A DNA stretch of 64,000 nucleotides, taken from the NCBI GenBank assembly GCA_002633005.1, contig NMRA01000211.1:166433-230432 (forward strand), read 5' to 3'. Positions 13,102-25,882 of this stretch are shown piece after piece (position 1 is the first letter of the stretch; each line of letters opens with the position of its first letter). The notes under the pieces were generated by a model. The model made no database searches, was not told the origin of the DNA, and saw only the letters and a program-made list of their open reading frames with translations. A program made the translations under genes and the position numbers. This DNA comes from Phoronis australis. Taxonomy: Eukaryota; Phoronida; Phoronidae.

Positions 13102-13845
13102 GTGCTTGAATAAAAATACTGTTTCAACTCAAGCAAATTACTAGTACTGATAGCGTCCCTAAGATTTTTAAGTTCCTGGAGAGTCGGGAATAACGACAGG
13201 TTAAGTCCAAATCTGTGCTAGATCGTGCCGTCCTGATGATCATAGGCCTACCCTGTAACTCGAGAAAAAATCTCTGGACATGTTGTTGTCACGTGATATT
13301 TGTTTTGAAGTTCGTCTGCGTGTATGAGTAAGCGAGCCCCTGCGTATCACCAGAGTTCATTTGCCAGAGTAAACGCAATCTAACAAGCTACATGTGCATT
13401 GTACACAATCAGAAAGCATTCATGTTTCATTCAGCACTTGCCGGTCTCATCTGCAAAAAACGTTCGACAATTGTCTCGGTAGCGTCCACATTAGTCGTCG
13501 TGTGGCTAGATGCATAGGTGACTGTCTGACAGTTATTTTTCGGTGTAAGGGTGTTTAAGCATTCACTGTCAGTAGTCATTTTATCGGATATTTGGCTTTA
13601 AAAACATCAATTATGATAAATCAAACAACCCCTCTTAAAAATAAGGCAAATTTTTTTATGGTGTTAGAAGTTTTCGGAAATTAGTGCCAATATTTATTTC
13701 TTGCTGATGCTGTAATACCCGTTTCATGAATGGATAGTTCCCAACTAATGTCTTCGATGAAAGCCGGTACATGTATGTAGAGCACACTTCCTGGTCACGT
13801 GCTTTTAACCCTGGTCGAAATTTTTTATTAGTCATCGATTTGCAG

Positions 13846-13999
13846 TTTTCACGTGTACGAAGAAATTTGGATTCCTGTTGAGGGCGGGAAATATCTACAA
13901 TACATTCCTGTTGACAAGTACGCTGCGTCTGTTCTTAATGGCCAGACCATAGTACGACACATTCCTCGCAAGATCAGCAAAACTTGCATTCTTTTTGAG
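13846..13999 (+). pseudogene. Isolated exon of a HIRAN-like protein
   Basis: A tttgcag acceptor (AG at 13844-13845) and a GAG|gtatgg donor bound a 154-base open segment reading VYEEIWIPVEGG, then DKYAASVLNGQTIVRHIPRKISK. The D-x-YA-x-x-V ... IV-x-H-x-PRKIS pattern is what HIRAN-like domains of multicopy invertebrate genes show (usually VVGHVPRKIS). No partner exon was found on either side and the assembly gap starts 1 kb upstream, so this may be part of a gene running into the gap or a relic. Confidence 0.45.
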
Positions 14000-14369
14000 G
14001 TATGGCAGAAGTTTGATGTGTATAGTCTCGGCTGAATACCGACCGTGGTCTACAAATTACGCACACAATGATTTTTTTCAGGTCTGTCGGATATTACTGA
14101 TAAATGGAAGACATTATTGTAGAATTTTAGGACTGTAGGTAAGGCATTTTTTGCATGTACACATTCATGGACTGGGCGCTTATTTTAGCAAAGTGTGAAA
14201 ACCTCTGGGCGGCGCTTATAGGGGCATGGGCGGTTATTAGTGCGAATACGGTACGAAGTTTAAAAATTTTGTTATGCACAGGAATTTTACTACCATCTTC
14301 CCGACTTTCACTTACAACTGTGAAAGAGCTTGTCGAGAAAATTGTGGATTTTGTGGGAGTCCCTTAAGT

Positions 14370-15969
14370 CAAGGCTTGGAATTTTCTGCGGAAACGCGTA
14401 TTTCCGCTTTTTTCTTTTATTCCCTCCGTGTATTTTCGTTATACTTCCGCGGAAAAAAAATCGAATTTGCCATAAAATTATCGCCGCAAATTGGTTTCTC
14501 ACCGCGGCATTGCCGACGGCTCGAAAAGCGGAAACTGCTTTTTATGTTTCGGAGGAACGAAAATTGTAATAGTGGATCACAGGCGCTTGAATTTCCCGAT
14601 GACTCGTAACCACACACAAGAAACATGCATTCTTAGTAGTGAGTGACGTCAGAGGCAATCTAGGAACAGATAAACTCAAGCGCCTGTGTCTGGGATAGCG
14701 TGGTTCATCAATGGCGTCTGCATTTGGTATAAAATCGCAGCGACAAATAGTGCGATTCTGCAGTCAAAAATGCGTGGAGCGAGGAGTAGACAGCATATTT
14801 CGTGGAAAAGTGGATAATAGAAACGGTCAATGTCTTCACAAACAGCATAAGTCAAGGTTTGTGCTCTGTAAACTTTGAGAGAGGAACGTTTACTGAGTGC
14901 GTGGGCGAGTCGCCTCGGCCGGACTAAGTTGGAGTCGGAGGACCGACTGAAAACGGATGAAACACTAGAAATAGCAATGCTTCCTGAAAGTAAATTCAAC
15001 TGTAACCGGTTATTCGTTGGATTGGAATCGTAGGATGTGAGTGATGTATGAAATTCTTTTGTTTGATCCCACACGCACGCCCGTTGCTATTAGCTGCTAA
15101 GCCTTACGCCTTAGGCTAAGGCCTGACTGCTTGAGTGCGATTTTCTATGTGCCGCCGAAACAGGATACAAAGTGCTATTTCTGTTACTGCAAATGCGTTT
15201 TAAATTGCCTTTTATGTATTTCAATTTATTTTGACATTTTTCGTGTTCTATTTTGTGACTCAAGTTTTGCAGTTTTAGAGAAGTGATCACGTGGCAGATT
15301 CTGAATGATCTGATTGGTTTAAGCCATTGTTTAGAAATTCTGCCAGCCTATTTTCAGTGTCCTCACTGATAGTTGTTTCTTATGTCACTTAGTTTCTTCT
15401 CCACCAGCCTGGCTTATGAACAATTAACTCCTGTAATTACTGTTTGGACAACTTAGGATTGTGATTGATGCATTCTGTAAACTGTATGTTGTTTTTGACT
15501 TTCATTTTTCCATGCTAAAATTTGGGGTATGAGCCACAGGTTTTCATCTTGACTTTTTTCCATTTGCGTTGTAATTAATTTTTTGTTTGAATTAAATGTG
15601 CATATATTTCTGGCTTTCTAGATAATCTATGGATCAATTTTCATTTTTTTGTGTAATTTTGTATCGTAATTATAAGAATTGAAAATAATTTTATTGGTCT
15701 CCCTCTGTGCAGCAAATCAAGAATAAGCTCTTGCCACTCAGACTGCACATTTTTCATCATTATTATTTTAATTTTAAAAAGTAATTTTTGTTGTATCTAA
15801 TTGCCTTCATTGTTGTTGCTGAAATAGATGTCAGGTACTGCTTAAGATGAGTGCGTTTTGCCAACACAACACAGTAACTTTCAATCTGTTGAGGTATGGT
15901 TTAGATTGAAATGTGTATTTAGGGCCGTAAAAAATTCCTCTTTTTTGTCATGGGTCATTCCAAGCCCTG
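14370..15969. mobile_element. 1.6-kb transposable element with 6-bp target duplication
   Basis: Left end CAAGGCTTGGAAT and right end ATTCCAAGCCCTG are inverted repeats matching at 12 of 13 positions, flanked by TTAAGT on both sides (14364-14369 and 15970-15975). The inside has no recognisable transposase; the longest open frame (15074-14676, minus, 132 codons) shows no known motif. Relatives: 53239-53479 and the right part at 35158-35870. The ends resemble hAT-type termini, but the 6-bp duplication would be unusual for hAT. Confidence 0.7.
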
Positions 15970-15975
15970 TTAAGT

Positions 15976-18050
15976 AGGTAACATATTATTTCTGAAACAC
16001 AATCGAAGTTGATTGCTGAAATGAAAAACAATGTTGCAGTAGACAAAGGAATTGTTATGTTAACCATGTTTTTAATGTATGGGTGGAAAATGGACTGAAA
16101 CATTTGTGAACCAAAGGTATTAAAACTAGGACAACTGTTTGTAAGTTAAAGTCACAAACAAATTTGGGTGGAATTTTTGCCTGATTTTGATGCCTACTAC
16201 ATGCTGACTTCATGGCGCCATGTGCAATCGGAAGTTGCTTATGGAAGCTGAAGGTCACCAAATCGATCGCTGAAGGTACAGCATACAGAATTTGACAGTT
16301 GTGTTCATTCTGAGGACACAGCTGCATGCGATTTTGTGTGAGTGGGATGCAGGATGCACGGGTTGAATGATCACTGCTTTTGTGATGCTTGTATGAATCA
16401 AAGAATTTTATTTCTCCATATATGCCTGATAATGTGCATAACTCTTTCAGGATTGAATCGTCAGTGCCATGTACTTCAGCTGAATCCTCCGTCTCATCCC
16501 CCGACATAATATTTTTTGATGAATGACAGAGATACTGGGATGTGCCGCCAACCCATCCAACTGTAATTCAACCAAGAATTGTTCAGTTATTGAAGGACAG
16601 TGAGGATGACATGGACTGTCCGTCTTGTCAAGAATTCTAGTAGATCATATGGAGTTCCACACAACTCCAGTATCAGTACAAATTAAGAGTGGCATCTCAA
16701 ACATAAAGCAATTTGTAAACTAAATGTCTAGCTTGCATCTCCTGTATTTTGCCAAGATGGTCCACTGATAAAAATAGTGATTATGATTGTGTGAAGGAGA
16801 TGACCAACAAATAGTATGTGTGGCTGGCAACACTTGAAATTCTGGTGTGTTGGACACCCCGGATTTGGAGCATGTTGTCTGCTGTTCTGTGTGGTAAACA
16901 TGCTGCTGGCAAGAACATTGTTTCTGTTGTCGGATTTAGGATGATGTCGATGGCAAAAGTGCAGAAGTTAGACTAGCAACACCAATGCTGAGTGAATAGA
17001 GATGTATTGAACTATGCTGTATGAAGTGCGTAATCCAGGATGTCATGGCAGTAGGGTACACTGTCTGGAACCCACGCGCATCCAATTGCTGAACATCCTC
17101 TTGCTTCAGACCATGTTCAAAGATGAGCATACCCACTTATGGAAATGAAGGAGATGATGATCTATTCCGTGTGTTACTGGACTGTTTCTTTGCATAGATA
17201 GCACCAGGCAGGTAGTTTAATGTATAGATGCCCCGTGTGACTTACCACTTGTGGAGGCTTTCATGTTGGTTATCTCACATATACGCTGATTTATTTTATT
17301 TAGGACCCTACAAAAATGTCCAATTTTCCCTAACTTTGGAATATGTTTCTCAGAGGGCTGATTGATTCAAACTGAGCTTTCAGGTAATATACTTTGTGCA
17401 CTGTTCTTCAATTAAGTGCTGTTAGGAGTTGGTTTTAAATTCGTCCACTTTTCTTACAATGTTCTACGCAATAGAACGTTCCCGGTTTGTACAATAAAAT
17501 CGACAAAAATGAACTATAACATTTTAGAGATTCATCTTGAACATTCAAAGGAAATTCGGTGACATTATTGAAGCCCTTGGTTTGCTAGACCAATCATTCA
17601 ATGCGCATGTTATTTTCTTTTTTGATGAACTTCACTAAAATCACATGATCACATGACCCAATTAATGACAGACTGGTACAAAGGCAGAAATCAAATTCTA
17701 TGGTGGAAATTGCCTTAAAAGGTCTGCATCTTTGTTCTACATTCCCTTCCAAGTTCTCTTTATCAATTACCAATCACCTAAGCAGACTGTTTTGAACAGC
17801 AAGTTCATTTTGAAAATGCTTTCCCTGACTCCTTTCAAGTTTGCTTTGGCTCCTCTCTTTATTCCACAGGCCAGAATTTAATGAAGTGGAAGGCTATGAG
17901 TGTCAGACCAGTGCAACTACCTCTGTGCTCCCTAATTGCAATTTTTATTTGTTTACCTTTGTGGCTGTATCCACAGACTTCATTGATATGGAACGTTTTA
18001 TGAACGACACGATGCTGTTTCATTTTTGATGAATTTGTTGTCTAGGGGTC
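15976..18050. other. Intergenic, no supported gene
   Basis: Two minus-strand frames (16507-16055, 150 codons; 17136-16936) show no known motif and no clear splice partners. Nothing else seen. Confidence 0.45.
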
Positions 18051-21000
18051 ATTTTTTATGGGCCCACGTATTTAGATGTAGGTGCATATTGCTGACATCT
18101 TTTTGTGTTTGTTTGGCATCCGGCGTCCATGGCTATATCTCTTATAAACTCTTACAGGATCATAATGAGATTTGGCTGATGTGCTCCTATGGAAGCTGAC
18201 AACAGTCATCGACAAGTTTCGGACGAATTTGACAACTACTGTGACCCCTAGTGGCAGGTAATTGTAATTTTTTTTTTACATTTTGCTCATTATCTTTTTA
18301 GTTCCGTGATGGATTTTCATGAAATTTAGCAAATTCATTTTTCGTACGGAGGCGATGACACCTTTCCGTTTTAAGACACATCCGACATATTCTGTTCCCC
18401 TGGTGGCAATTAAAAAATTTTTTCAGTACCTTTTTTAAGCATGCATTTCCAAATGCCAAACCGCTCAAAGGATTGTTATGAAAGTTGCAGATGTCTTCCT
18501 GATGAGAAGGCCGCGGCTGACAAATTCTCGGATGGGTTCGAATACTGTGGTGACCCCTAGTGGCAATTTTGTTGGCTTTCTCATTTTCTCTTTAGAGGAT
18601 TTTTGTGAAATATGGCCGGTGAGGTTCAGGACAATCCAACTAGAGGTGTGTCTCCTGGTGGCAGTTTCCTATTTTTTCGTTTGCCTATCTACCGAGTTAG
18701 TTAATGGATTTTCATGCAAATTAACAAATGAAATTGCCCACTTATAAAAAGCCACCCATTGTTGTCCTATGCTGCTCCAATTTCTTCTGCAAGTGCTTAA
18801 GTGTAGGCGTACCTCCATTCTCCTACTCAGTCTCGACTGGTGGCACGAATTTCGATGATCTTGCCTGATTTTTGCCGAAGTATTCCTACTCATTTCTGTT
18901 TTCTTCCTGTTGTGGCAAACACACTGAAAGGATTTTTATATAAAATTGGAAGTGAACATGAACTTGGAAACACATTTAAAGGGTATTTTCTGACTTTGAT
19001 ACTCACAGTGGCAACTTTGTTTTAACTTGGAATATTTCCCAGGTCGCCAAACACCATTTGAGGTCACATTGGCGACCTGCAGGTCAAGCGCTGGTATTAT
19101 GCTATATCACCTTTCCTTTTTGAAATGGACTCGATGTATTCTGCTGCTGTGCCACGTAGTGGCCATTCTCATTGTTTTCTATTGGCCTTCTTGTGTATAT
19201 GCCAAAGTGTTCCGAGGAGGTGAGAACTATCATGAAAATTGGCATATTATGTATTCCTAATAACAAGAGCACGATTGACATGGATTTTCAGATGGGTCCA
19301 AGTATGTGGTGCCCCCTTGTGACATTTTTATGCGCTCACATATATGTGGACGCATTATGCCGTCATCTCTGTCCGGGTGGCGTCTGTTCGGGGTCCGTCC
19401 GTCCGGCGTCGGGCATTCGTTGCTCTAACCTCAAAACCGTCGATGTATGTTCATAAAATTTTGCATGCGTTCCTTTCGTGGATGGGACGGCATGAACGAA
19501 CTTTCGGACGGATTTAAGTACCGGTCTGCCCCGTAGTGGCAGTTTTATTTTTTTACGCTTTCCTCTATATCTTCAAAGGTTTTCAGCTTATTTTCATAAA
19601 ATGTGGCATGTTGGCATCTATTAGTGAGATGACGCTATCCACCCGTGTATGGATAGATTCAACGTCATTTGCTCCTCCTAGTGGCCATTTTTACTGTTTT
19701 TGAGTATGTTTTGGTCGTCCACCCCTCTATCAACCAAACCGCTGTGAGGGTGATTGTGGAACTTGGCATGTATGTTCTTACTATGAAGAGGATGACTGAC
19801 GATGACTTCTGACAGTTTTGATGACTGTGGTGCCTCCTAGTGGCAGTTTTTTTTTTGGCTTATGGCTGTATCTCCTAAACCGTCTGCAGTATCTTTACTA
19901 AATTTAGTAGTGCATTTATATGATGTTGTCAAACGATGCCAACAACTTTCAGACGGATTTGACTACTGTTGTGCCCCCTGGTGGCAATTTTATTTTTTTA
20001 TTTTAACCTCTGTATGTTCAAAGCTCCTCTACGTATTTTCAAATAATTTGGCGTGCAGGCTTCTGTTAGTGTGGTGATGCTATCTTTCGGTTTTCAGATG
20101 GAATCTACTTAGTTTGCGCCACATAGTGGCCATTTTTACCGTTTTCGAGTCTGTTTTTTGGCGTCCACCCCTCTATCAACCAAATCGCTTTTGGGATAAT
20201 TGTGAAAATTGGCATGTATAATTTTCTGATGACTTCAGCTACTGTGACGCCTCCTAGTGGCAGTCTTGTTTTTTGCGCCCATGGCTGTATCTCCTAAACC
20301 GTTTCCAGGATGTTTACTAAATTTAGCAAGTGTATTTATATGATGTTCACAAAGAACAACTGTGACTTTCGGACGGATCTGACTTCTGGTGTGCCCCCTG
20401 GTGGCCATTTTAGATTTTACGTTTACCTCTGTATCTTCAATGGTCCTCAACAGATTTTCATAAAATTTTGAATACAGGCATCTGTTGGTGAGATGATGCT
20501 ATCCTCTCATTTGTGGATGGAATCGAGGTATTTTAAGCATTTTTATGCGCCCACATATTTATATGTGGCCGCATTATGCCGTCATCTTCGTCCGTCCGTC
20601 CGGGTGGCGTCCGTCCGGCGTCTGGCATCCGCTGCTTTATCTCCAAAACCCTTTGACATACGTTCATGAAATTTGGCACATATGTTCCATTCATGAATGG
20701 GACGGCATGTGCGAACTTTTCGACTACCGGTGTGCCCCCTAGTGGCAATTTTAGTTTGTTACGCTTACCTTTGTATCTTCAAAAGTCCTGAACAGATTTC
20801 ATGAAATTTGGTGTGTAGGCACCTATTAGTGAGATGACGCTATCCTCCTGTTTTCAGATTGATTCGACATAGTTTGCGCCACCTAGTGGCCATTTTTATT
20901 GTTTTCGAGTCTGTTTTTGTGTGTCCACCCCTCTATCAACCAAACCGCTTAAAGGATGATTGTGAAAATTGGCATGTATATGGTTACTATGTAGAGGACG

Positions 21001-24000
21001 GTTGACGATGATTTTCCGACGATTTGGACTACTGTGGCACCTCCTATTGGCATTGGCAGTTTTGTTTTGTTTTTGTGCCTAACGCTGTATCTCCTGAACC
21101 GTTCGCAGGATCTTTACGAAATTGTGTAAGTATATTTATATCATAATGATGTTAACAACGGATGATGACGACTTTTGGACGGATCCGACTACCAGTGTGC
21201 CCCCTAGTGGCAATTTTATTGCTGTTTTCAAATCTTGTTTTTGGCGTCCATCCCTGTATCAACCAAATCATTTGAAAATTGGCATATATGTTCTCAGTCT
21301 GAAGTCCTTTGACTGACTACTGTCAGTGGCACCTCCAAGTGTTCGTTTTGTTTTGCGCTCATAGTTGTATCTCCTAAATCCACTGCAGGACCTTTATTAA
21401 ATTTAGTTAGTGTATTTATATGAAGATAACAACAGACGACGACGACTTTCAGGCAGATCCAATGGACACTGTACCCACTATTGGCAATTTCATTTTATTC
21501 TGTTTTCCTTTGTTTCTCTGAAGTTCCTTGGCAGATTTTTATGAAATATAGCATGTTCCTGTTTTTGGAAGAATTGTATGTTTTTGTGCCATCTAGTGGC
21601 CATTTTTATGATACAAATAAATAACCCTAAAACACGCCATTTGCAATGCATTCGTGGGCGCATTTCAATGCTCCGCATTGCTCTTGTTACCGTTTTCGAG
21701 TCTGTTTTTGGCGTCCACACCTCTATCAACCAAATCGTTCTAAGGATGGTTTTGAAAATTGGCATTTATGTTCTCTGTGTGAAGAGGATGGTTGACGTTG
21801 ACGACTTTGACGTCTCCCATTGTAGTTTTGTTTTGTTTTGCGCCCATAGCTGTATCTCCTAAACCCACTGCTGGGTCTTATTAAATTTAGTAAGTGTATT
21901 TATAGAGAAGCTAACAACAGGCAATGACAACTTTCAGGCGAATCCAATGAACACTGTGCCCCCATGTGGCAGTTTTCATTTTATTATGCGCCCACATATT
22001 TATATGTGGACGCATTATGCCGTCATCTCTGTCCGTCCGTCCGGGCGGCGTCTGGGGTCCGGCGTCTGGCGTCCGGCGTCCGCTGCTCTATCTCCAAAAC
22101 CCTTTGACATACGTTCATGAAATTTGGCACATATGTTCCATTCATGAATGGGATGGCATGTGCGAACTTTCGGACGGATCCGACTACCGGTGTGCCCCCT
22201 AGTGGCAATTTTAATTTTTTTACGCTTACCTTTGTATCTTCACAAGTCCTTAACGGATTTTCATGAAATTTGGTATGTAGGCACCTTTTAGTGAGATGAC
22301 GCTATCCTCCCGTTTTCAGATGGATTTGACATAGTTTGCGCCACCTAGTGGCCATTTTTAGTGTTTTCGAGTCTGTTTTTGTGCGTCCACCCCTCTATCA
22401 ACCAAACCGCTCAAAGGATGATTGTGAAAATTGGCATGTATATGCTTACTATGTAGAGGACGGTTGACGATGATTTTCCGACGATTTCGATTATGTGGCG
22501 CCTCCTAGTGGCTGTTTTGTTTTTTTTGCGCCTATGGCTATATCTCCTAAACCTTTCGCTAGATCTTTACGAAATTGTGTAAGTATATTTATATGATGTT
22601 AACAACGGAAGATGACGACTTTTGGACGGATCCTACTACTGGTGTGCCCCCTAGTTGCCATTTTAGTTTTTTACGCTTACCTTTGTATCTTCAAAAGTCC
22701 TGAACGGATTTTCATGAAATTTGGTATGTAGGCACCTATTAGTGAGATGACGCTATCCTCCTGTTTTCAGATAGATTCGACCTAGTGGCCATTTTTACTG
22801 TTTTCGAGTCTGTATTTTTGCGTCCACCCCTCTATCAATTAAACCGCTCAAAGGATGATTGTGAAAATTGCCGTGTATGTGCTTACTATAAGGAAGACAG
22901 CTGACAATGACTTTCAGACGATTTGGACTACTGTGGCACCTCCTAGTGGCAGTTTTGTTTTTTTTGCGCCCATGGTTGTATCTCCCAAACCGTTTGCAGG
23001 ATCTTTACTAAATTTAGCAAGTGTATTTATGTGATGTTGACAACGGATGCTGATGACTTTAGGATGATTCTGACTACCGGTATGCCTCTATTGACAATTT
23101 TAGTATTTGCCTCTAGTGGCAATTTATAGTATTTTACATTGACCTCTGTACTTTCATAGGTCTTCAGGTGTATACTTTGTGTTACTTCGTGACTTTGAAG
23201 GACAAGTTCCAAGTAGAAATTTGTTTCTGGCATTTTAATGCTGTGCTAATCTCGTATGTTGATAAATTTGATTTTAATTCTATGTTTCTGTGGTGCTTTA
23301 AGCAACTGGTGTATAGGATGTGCTTGTATTATGAAGATTACTCACACTTTGCCCCTAGCCTATTGAGGAGACAATGACCATGCCTTTCCATTTTGCTAAG
23401 TACAACATACTACATATATGCCCTCTACTGGCCACTTTATGGTACCAATAAACAACCCTAGAAGGATACCGTATGCGGTGCAATTGTGGGCGCATTTCAA
23501 CGCTCTGCGTTGCTCTTGTTCTGTTTTCCTTTGTATCTCTGAAGTTCCGTAGCAGATTTATATGAAATTTGGCGAATAGCTTTCTATTAAAGAAGGTATG
23601 ACATATGCCCATTTTCGGTTGGATTGTACGTTTTTTGCGCCATCTAGTGGCCATTTTTATGACCAATAAACAACCCTAAAAGCACACCGTTTGCGATGCA
23701 TTCGTGGGTGCATTTCAACGCTCCGCGTTGCTGTTGTTGTGAATGCTGCTGTGTCATTTAAATCCCTTTGCATGATGTTATGGAGGTTAGCTAGTGTGTT
23801 TCTAATAACTTGGCAATGCATAAACGGGTCGTATTACTACTTCACCTCCTCCCAATGCTAATATTTTCACATTTACCTGTATAATCTTTTGTGTTCCATG
23901 GCCGATTTGTATGCGCCCATGTGGACGCATTATGCCGTCATCTCCATCCGTCCATCCGGATGGCGTCCGTCCATCGTCAGGTGCTTTATCTCCAAAACCT

Positions 24001-25345
24001 TTGACTTACCTTGATGAAATTTGGCACATATGTTCCATTCATGAATTGGACAGCATGAGAGAACTTTCAGACAGATCCGGCTATCGGTGTGCCCCCTAGT
24101 GGCAATTTTGGTTTTTTACGCTTACCTTTGTGTCTTCAAAAGTCCTGAACGGATTTTCATGAAGCTTAATATGTAGGCACCTATTAGTGAGTTGACGCTA
24201 TCCTCCCGTTTTCGGATAGATTCAACATATTTTGCGCCACCTAGTGGCCATTTTTACTGTTTTCGAGTCTGTTTTTGTGTCCACCCCTCTATCAACCAAA
24301 CCGCTCAAAGGATGATTGTGAAAATTGGCATGTATTTGCTTACTGTGAAGAGCACGGTTGACGATTTTCCGACAATTTTGACTACTGTGGCGCCTCCTAG
24401 TGGCAATTTTGTTTTTGTTGCGCCTACGGCTGTATCTCCTAAATCGTTCGCAGGATCTTTACTTAATTTAGCAAGTGTGTTTATATGATTTTGACTACGG
24501 ATGACGACGACTTTTGGACAGATCTGACTACTGCCCTGCCCCTAGTGGCAATTTTAATTTTTTTATGTTTAACTCAGCATCTTCAAAGGTCCTCAACAGA
24601 TTTTCATAAAATTTTAAATATAGGCATCTACTGGTGTGATGAAAATATCTTCCTGTTTTTGGATGGAATCGAGGTGTTTTGCACCACCTAGTGGGCATTT
24701 TTTGCTGTTTTCAAATCTTGTTTTTGGTGTCCACCCCTATATCAACCAAATCTTTTGAAAATTGGCATATATGTTCTCAGTGTGAAGATGACCTTTAATG
24801 ATGGTGAATGTCTACTGTGGCGCCTCCTACTGGTAGTTTTGTTTCGCGCCCATAGTTGTGTCTCCTAATCCCACTGTAGAATCTTTACTAAATTTAGTAA
24901 GTGTATTTATATGAAGAAAACAAGAGACGACAACAACTTTCAGGCAGATCCAACGGACACTGTGTCCATTTAAGTGGCAATTTCATTTTAGTCTGTTTTC
25001 CTTTGTTTCTCTGAAGTTCCTTGGCAGATTTTTATGAAATATGGCATATTCCTGTTTTTGAATGGATTGTATGTTTTTGCGCCATCTAGTGGCCATTTTT
25101 ATGATACCAATAAATAATCCTAAAAGCACACCATTTGCAATGCATTCGTGGGCGCATTTCATTGCTCCGCGTTGCTCTTGTTTTGAAATTTTATCTTATT
25201 TTGATACTAGTAGGGCTAGTAGCTTTGTATGTTCAGGAGGCTATGACACCTTTCCCAGTTTCAGTGAGTTGGGTTTAACTTGTTGTGCACCATCTAATGT
25301 CCATTTCCATGATACTAATAAGCACCTGTAGAAGGCCATCATCTA
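18051..25345 (+). repeat. Array of ~150-bp subunits, each with a CTCF-like core
   Basis: About 45 recognisable, divergent subunits occur head to tail. Each has a segment like TATCTCCTAAACCGTTNGCAG, then TGAAATTTGG, then GGANGGATTNGACTAC, and ends at a motif of three alternating types: A (GTGCCCCCTAGTGGCAATTTT), B (GCGCCACCTAGTGGCCATTTT) and C (GGCGCCTCCTAGTGGCAGTTT). A, B and C follow each other, making a ~450-bp trimer (for example at 20734, 20878, about 21035 and 21199). Larger units begin with TATGCGCCCACATAT, a hairpin and GTCCGTCCG repeats (about 19328, 20543, 21985, 23909). They end with GTGGGCGCATTTCAACGC plus a short hairpin (about 21690, 23520, 23738, 25182). ORFs inside are by-products of the repeats. 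Confidence 0.85.
19973..25092 (+). promoter_or_regulatory. Cluster of exact matches to the CTCF core consensus
   Basis: Twelve sites fit GCCMYCTRSTGG, the reverse complement of the vertebrate CTCF core CCASYAGRKGGC. They begin at 19973, 20393, 20734, 20878, 21199, 21588, 22194, 22340, 23639, 24091, 24236 and 25081; a thirteenth is in the detached piece at 33887. All lie in the same orientation and nearly all are followed by the favoured C-H-A. Type C sites (about 19829, 20250, 22497, 24393) differ at one core position. Binding is inferred, not shown. Confidence 0.4.
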
Positions 25346-25882
25346 CAGAGCAGTCTTGGGTTCATTTCAGCACCGTACTTAGCTTGTGTTTCAAATCAAT
25401 GCATAATTCCAAACTGTTGTTTCTTCAGGTTGTTATAAGGAAGTATATTGGCCAGACGTTCAAGTAACTGCTTGAAAAATGGCAAAGTATGGGGGATCTT
25501 GATGCTAGTTGGGTTCCTTGGAGTTGACAAAAATGACCTCATGAAATGGCGCAAGGATGAACTACTGGTTTGAAGCCATGACAGTCTACCTCAATAATCA
25601 CTTTCAGGTATTTTGCACAAGAAAGTTGCAATCGTTTTTCAGTTTTTATAATACTCTATCATTCTGAGCTCTTCCTTCTGTATGTGAATTTCAGGTGGTT
25701 CAAGTAAATTGTTCTGTTTTATAAAGTTATTTTTTTCAAAATAGAACATTTTTTTGTATTGCAATATTGATTTCTTTGGCACTTTTTCGATACTGGATTT
25801 TAATCTGTTCTTTGTTTGGAATTACAGATAACATAATTTAAAATTTAAAAGTTTGTAATGTCTTTGTCTTATTCCTTGACAG

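Noticed and set aside
14274-14626. Cluster of overlapping ORFs on both strands
   Set aside because: They run across the left end of the transposable element at 14370 and share no domain or splice sites.
25141-25182. Helitron 3' end (hairpin near the end of the array units)
   Set aside because: The hairpin CAACGCTCCGCGTTG is there, but the unit ends in TCTTGTT rather than CTRR, and the two ends are inverted repeats, unlike a Helitron.
19862-25467. Many open frames inside the repeat array with related proteins (for example MAVSPKPxAxSLLNL)
   Set aside because: The likeness comes from the repeated DNA subunit; frames change between copies, stops are frequent and there is no conserved protein domain.
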